Shown here: piece by piece, positions 61,341 to 64,000 of the stretch
How positions within the stretch are numbered: the first letter of the stretch is position 1
Layout: every line of letters starts with the position of its first letter
Source of the DNA: Pontibacter russatus
GTDB lineage: Bacteria; Bacteroidota; Bacteroidia; Cytophagales; Hymenobacteraceae
Length of the DNA stretch: 64,000 bases
Direction of reading: 5' to 3'
NCBI RefSeq assembly: GCF_009931655.1
Contig: NZ_CP047984.1
Span: 3,179,001 to 3,243,000 of the forward strand
The notes under the pieces: generated by a model
Database searches by the model: none
What the model was told of the DNA's origin: nothing
Seen by the model: only the letters and a program-made list of their open reading frames with translations
Translations under genes and position numbers: made by a program

Positions 61341-61940
61341 TTGAAGCTTTCGAAATCATTCTATACCCGGCCTGATGTGGTGCAGGTGGCGCAGGAACTC
61401 ATCGGCAAGTATCTATATACCAATATTGGCGGCATCCTGACCGGCGGCATGATTGTGGAGACGGAGGCGTACGCCGGGGAGAACGACCGGGCCTGCCACG
61501 CGCACCTCAGCCGTCGCACCCGGCGCACCGAAATCATGTACCACGAGGGCGGCGTGGCCTACGTGTACCTGGTGTATGGCATCTACCACCTGTTCAACAT
61601 CATCACAAACGTGCAGGACAAAGCCGACGCGGTGCTGGTGCGGGCCATTGCTCCTGAGGAGGGCCTGCAGGAAATGCTGCTGCGCCGCAACATGCCCGCC
61701 GTAAAGCCGAACCTGACCGCCGGACCAGGCGTGCTGAGCATCGCCCTGGGCATCAACAAAAAGCTATATGGCGCCGACCTCACCGGCGACACCATCTGGC
61801 TGGAAGACAAGGGCACTTCTATTGCACCGGAGCATATCGCCGCCGGCCCGCGCATCGGCATCGACTATGCCGGGGAGGATGCCCGCCTGCCCTGGCGCTT
61901 TTGGCTGAAGGGGAATAAATGGGTGAGCAAAAAGCGGTGA
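61341..61940 (+). CDS. mpg: 3-methyladenine DNA glycosylase (AAG/MPG family), TTG start
   Basis: A base-excision repair enzyme that removes alkylated purines. The 199 residues start at a TTG (MKLSKSFYTRPDVVQVAQEL), since no ATG lies near. AAG signatures include the catalytic glutamate in MIVETEAYAGENDRACHA, HEGGVAYVYLVYGIYHLFNI with the intercalating tyrosine, DAVLVRAIAPEEG, and LTAGPGVLSIALGI. It is monocistronic; a hairpin follows at 61942-61978. Confidence 0.93.
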   Translation: MKLSKSFYTRPDVVQVAQELIGKYLYTNIGGILTGGMIVETEAYAGENDRACHAHLSRRTRRTEIMYHEGGVAYVYLVYGIYHLFNIITNVQDKADAVLVRAIAPEEGLQEMLLRRNMPAVKPNLTAGPGVLSIALGINKKLYGADLTGDTIWLEDKGTSIAPEHIAAGPRIGIDYAGEDARLPWRFWLKGNKWVSKKR

Positions 61941-61941
61941 A

Positions 61942-61978
61942 GTTGGCGTAATGTCAGCTTCCCGCCATTACGCCAAAC
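61942..61978. terminator. Hairpin between mpg and the AT-rich block
   Basis: GTTGGCGTAATG (61942-61953) pairs with CATTACGCCAAAC (61966-61978), with one extra A in the tip. The tip GTTGGCG is identical to the core at 49828-49834. It could be a terminator for convergent genes or a short attC-like site at the edge of the second AT-rich block. Confidence 0.5.
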
Positions 61979-61994
61979 CGAAGTAGGGCAATGC

Positions 61995-63043
61995 TTATTT
62001 GTCTTTCACTGTTTCGTAAATTCTAACAATTTCTTTGTTAAACCTTTCTGGTTCTTCAAATACAGGGCTATGTCCTGATTTCTCAAATTTTATAAATTCT
62101 TTTTTAGGTGCTTGCAGCATATTATAATACCTTTCTACAAGTTGCCAGGGTGTATTGTAGTCATAAGCGCCAGAGATAAAAAATACAGGCACTTTTACTT
62201 CTGGAATCTGGTTAAAGAAATCGATATTGTTGAAATCAGGGTCGTATATAATGTTTCCAGCAGAAAACCCGGAGGATTTTCCATATTTAATCAAGTCCAG
62301 AAATGAATATTCTCTTGAAAACCAAATAGAAAGAATCCAGTCTGTGTAATTAGTTTTTCCATATCGTTCGCCTCCCAATTTCAAAAGCCATTCTTTTTGT
62401 TTAACCAACCCCCAGAATCCGTTTTTATACATTTTAGTGTAATCTCCTGATTGAGGCGCTCCAATTTCTTCTAATTCTTTTACAGCTTTTAAGTTATTCA
62501 CTTCCCTGGCTCTCTTTAAAGTATATTGGTAAGAAATAAGTTCTCCTTCGAATGAGGCCAGTTCTTGTCCTATGCCTACGTATGCAATAAAGTTTTCAGG
62601 ATTTCTTTGTATAGCATATAAACCAAGCCGTGAACCCCAGGAGTGTCCCACCAAAAATATTTTGTCCGCTTGAAACCTCTTTTTAAGATAATCCACAAGC
62701 GTATCTACGTCCTGAATGTATTTCGCAACTTTAATTTCCTCTTTCGGTGTCTTACTGCTATATGACTTCCCAGCATTCCGCTGATCCCAGTACACAACGG
62801 TGAAATGGTCTTCCAATTCACTGTTAAATTTCCGCAGCAATGCCGTAGCTGATGCTCCCGGCCCTCCGTGCAAAAAAGCAAGACAGGATTGCTTTTGTCT
62901 TTGCCTCTGATAAGCACATACTGCTTTGTGTTATTGATGTCTAAATATTGAATTTCTGAAATCCCATTGCTTGTCCTGATCTTCTTGGTCGAGGTACAAG
63001 AAGCAAAACTTAAAGCAACGAGAACTATAACTATATATCTCAT
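61995..63043 (-). pseudogene. Alpha/beta hydrolase lipoprotein gene broken by a one-base frameshift
   Basis: Two frames together encode one hydrolase. From 63043 the reading is MRYIVIVLVALSFASCTSTK (a lipoprotein signal with lipobox FASC) up to NPVLLF. It shifts at the six-base A-run 62872-62877; the second frame runs from HGGPGASATALLRKF to the stop at 61995. One more base in the run would restore LFLHGGPG, the oxyanion-hole motif. The second part has YWDQRNAGKS, the nucleophile in FLVGHSWGSRLG, and the final histidine in FEKSGHSPVFEEPE, as in proline iminopeptidase-like enzymes. It may be a pseudogene, a phase-variable gene, or a sequencing error. AT-rich. Confidence 0.85.
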
Positions 63044-63067
63044 ATTGCTGACTTTTATTAAAGCATC

Positions 63068-63136
63068 GCAAACGGCTCGGCTAAAAAGCGTTGCTGTCCC
63101 CTCGGACAGTTATGATTTTTAGCTCTTGTTATACGC
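63068..63136. repeat. Structured 69-bp palindrome, attC-like
   Basis: Nested inverted repeats: CTGTCC (63094-63099) with GGACAG (63104-63109), GCTAAAAA (63080-63087) with TTTTTAGC (63116-63123), and tips CGCAAAC (63068-63074) and GTTATACGC (63128-63136). Read on the minus strand it has AAC at one end and GTT at the other, as in an attC site. The tip GTTATACGC recurs inverted at 63569-63577 on the far side of the next gene. Confidence 0.6.
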
Positions 63137-63138
63137 TT

Positions 63139-63552
63139 TCATTTTATTCTACTGTCTAAGAAGTCGTACTTCCCATTAATGAATGCATTCAAAACATCAA
63201 TCACATCTTCTTTTGTCTGACCAGTCACATCAGTGAGATATTCAGGGTTATCACTCTCTATCAATCCAAAGAATTTCTTTACCCTTTTAGGCCTTTTATA
63301 AAACACATAGAATTCTTCAAGACTTGAAGTTCCGACAGCACTAATAGTTATGCCATGCTTTGTAGTCTTATCTTCAAACTCCAATGAAGGAGAATAATGA
63401 ATATCTGATTCCTTGGCTTTCCCCATTCTGGATATGATTTCGTCCCAAGGCATTTGCTCAAATCTGTTGATTATTTCTTTACTTTCTACATCGCCTAATT
63501 CTATAACATCAGGTTTGAAAGGGTCACAAAAACTGTGTCTAAAGATTTTCAT
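63139..63552 (-). CDS. Hypothetical protein of the second AT-rich block (137 residues)
   Basis: The ATG at 63552 gives a protein starting MKIFRHSFCDPFKPDVIELG; the frame stays open upstream to 63729, but that part lies outside the cassette-like boundaries and has a different composition. The sequence looks like a small soluble alpha/beta protein (EIINRFEQMPWDEIISRMGK, GITISAVGTSSLEEFYVFYK, TKEDVIDVLNAFINGKYDFL). It resembles the style of immunity-type proteins, but no family is certain. It fits exactly between the GTTATACGC cores at 63128-63136 and 63569-63577. Confidence 0.75.
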   Translation of the reverse strand: MKIFRHSFCDPFKPDVIELGDVESKEIINRFEQMPWDEIISRMGKAKESDIHYSPSLEFEDKTTKHGITISAVGTSSLEEFYVFYKRPKRVKKFFGLIESDNPEYLTDVTGQTKEDVIDVLNAFINGKYDFLDSRIK

Positions 63553-63568
63553 TTCTATAATTTTGATT

Positions 63569-63577
63569 GCGTATAAC
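63569..63577. repeat. Inverted copy of the GTTATACGC core
   Basis: GCGTATAAC here is the exact reverse complement of 63128-63136. The two copies bracket the gene at 63139-63552 with eight bases or less to the start of the ATG leader on one side and two bases after the stop on the other, as expected for a one-gene cassette. Confidence 0.5.
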
Positions 63578-63713
63578 TTGTGGATATATGGGGTTATTCC
63601 GTTTAGCCGTCCGATATAGCAGGATAAACGTAACTGAACTACCGAATATACTATATATAAGTGACAATATAGCAGCTGGCAGCACCTGCCTTGCGGAGGC
63701 TGGAAAATAGGGC

Positions 63714-63747
63714 AAAAAAAAAGCCACAACGTTGGCTGCTGTGGCTG
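63714..63747 (-). terminator. Intrinsic terminator
   Basis: AGCCACA (63722-63728) pairs with TGTGGCT (63740-63746). On the minus strand the stem is followed by nine T residues. It ends the transcript of the small gene at 63770-63952. Confidence 0.8.
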
Positions 63748-63769
63748 TTCTTAAATATAGTGGCAAATG

Positions 63770-63952
63770 CTACTTCTTTTTCTGCTGGGTCTGCGCATCC
63801 TCCTCGTTGTCGGTGCGGGCCTGCGGTGTCTTGTCTTTGGGCATCGGGGTGTTGGTCACATCGCGCGCCAGGCTGTTGCCTGTGTCAGATTTGCTGCCCT
63901 TGCTCTTGTCTGTCAGTTCCGACTTCTTCTGGTTCTCTTTATCTGTGCTCAT
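63770..63952 (-). CDS. Small hydrophilic protein (60 residues)
   Basis: A 60-residue, very hydrophilic protein (MSTDKENQKKSELTDKSKGS, then DNEEDAQTQQKKK at the end) with no hydrophobic core, so probably disordered. A good terminator follows at once, which supports it being expressed. Similar to the 57-residue protein at 56972-57145 in composition but not in sequence. Function unknown. Confidence 0.6.
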   Translation of the reverse strand: MSTDKENQKKSELTDKSKGSKSDTGNSLARDVTNTPMPKDKTPQARTDNEEDAQTQQKKK

Positions 63953-64000
63953 AGCTTCGTATATAGGTTAAACGTAATTTTGATGTAAGGCCTGTATCGT

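Noticed and set aside
63553..63729. N-terminal extension of the hypothetical protein at 63139-63552
   Set aside because: The extension crosses the GTTATACGC core, has many Cys and Tyr with no pattern, and the ATG at 63552 lies right after the cassette edge.
1..64000. tRNA, rRNA, CRISPR array, IS element or prophage
   Set aside because: No cloverleaf, no conserved rRNA segment, no regularly spaced repeats, and no transposase or phage protein was recognised anywhere in the window.

Overview
The window looks like chromosomal DNA from a GC-rich member of the Bacteroidota, most likely the Hymenobacteraceae and perhaps Pontibacter. The genus is an inference from protein style and lifestyle genes; there is no rRNA to test it. 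Supporting signs are Bacteroidota-specific families (DUF4270, DUF4295, DUF3667, short Hpf next to a XerC-type recombinase and S21), promoters of the TTTG-N20-TAnnTTTG type, little use of Shine-Dalgarno sites, many lipoproteins, and a striking excess of TATATA in both genes and spacers of an otherwise GC-rich sequence. I see no rRNA, tRNA, CRISPR array, insertion sequence or prophage.

Layout. 1-5.7 kb (minus strand): a TetR-controlled RND efflux operon (tetR, TolC-like channel, lipoprotein adaptor, AcrB-like pump cut by the window edge) with a candidate TetR operator before tetR. 6.1-11.4 kb (minus strand): rimO, a small unknown protein, a lipoprotein, ftsY, and ribosomal protein genes (DUF4295, rpmG, rpmB) with good promoters and terminators. 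11.4-17.4 kb (plus strand): ornithine aminotransferase, a DUF3667 zinc-ribbon membrane protein, dGTPase and an AT-richer glycosyltransferase-like membrane protein. 17.6-28.6 kb: a pair of M16 peptidases (one active, one without the metal motif), DUF72, RlpA, an unknown protein, an amidase and an S9 peptidase. 28.7-34.0 kb: PAP2 phosphatase, metK, hpf-xerC-rpsU and an acyl-CoA dehydrogenase. 34.4-40.8 kb (plus strand): CpsB-like phosphatase, an SDR epimerase, then a compact run of TPR protein, phosphosulfolactate synthase-like protein, DUF368 transporter and aroE, followed by a DUF1232 protein. 41.1-49.5 kb (plus strand): an ECF sigma factor overlapping a membrane protein with a barrel-like C-terminus, small proteins, DUF4270 and kelch lipoproteins, and uvrB.

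49.8-51.6 kb is an AT-rich accessory island unlike its surroundings: a TIR-domain protein and a DUF433/DUF5615 toxin-antitoxin pair, separated by a 130-bp structured palindrome that resembles an integron attC site. A second AT-rich block at 62-63.6 kb holds two single-gene units separated by a 69-bp palindrome of the same design. No integrase is in view. These two blocks are the best candidates for an unusual system: a cassette-like means of acquiring single genes, including possible defence genes.

The remainder, 51.6-62 kb, holds an SMP-30-like protein, an NTF2-like lipoprotein, a B12-binding radical SAM protein with unusual cysteine spacing, small lipoproteins, a cobalamin riboswitch driving a BtuB-like receptor plus a beta-propeller lipoprotein, and a 3-methyladenine DNA glycosylase.
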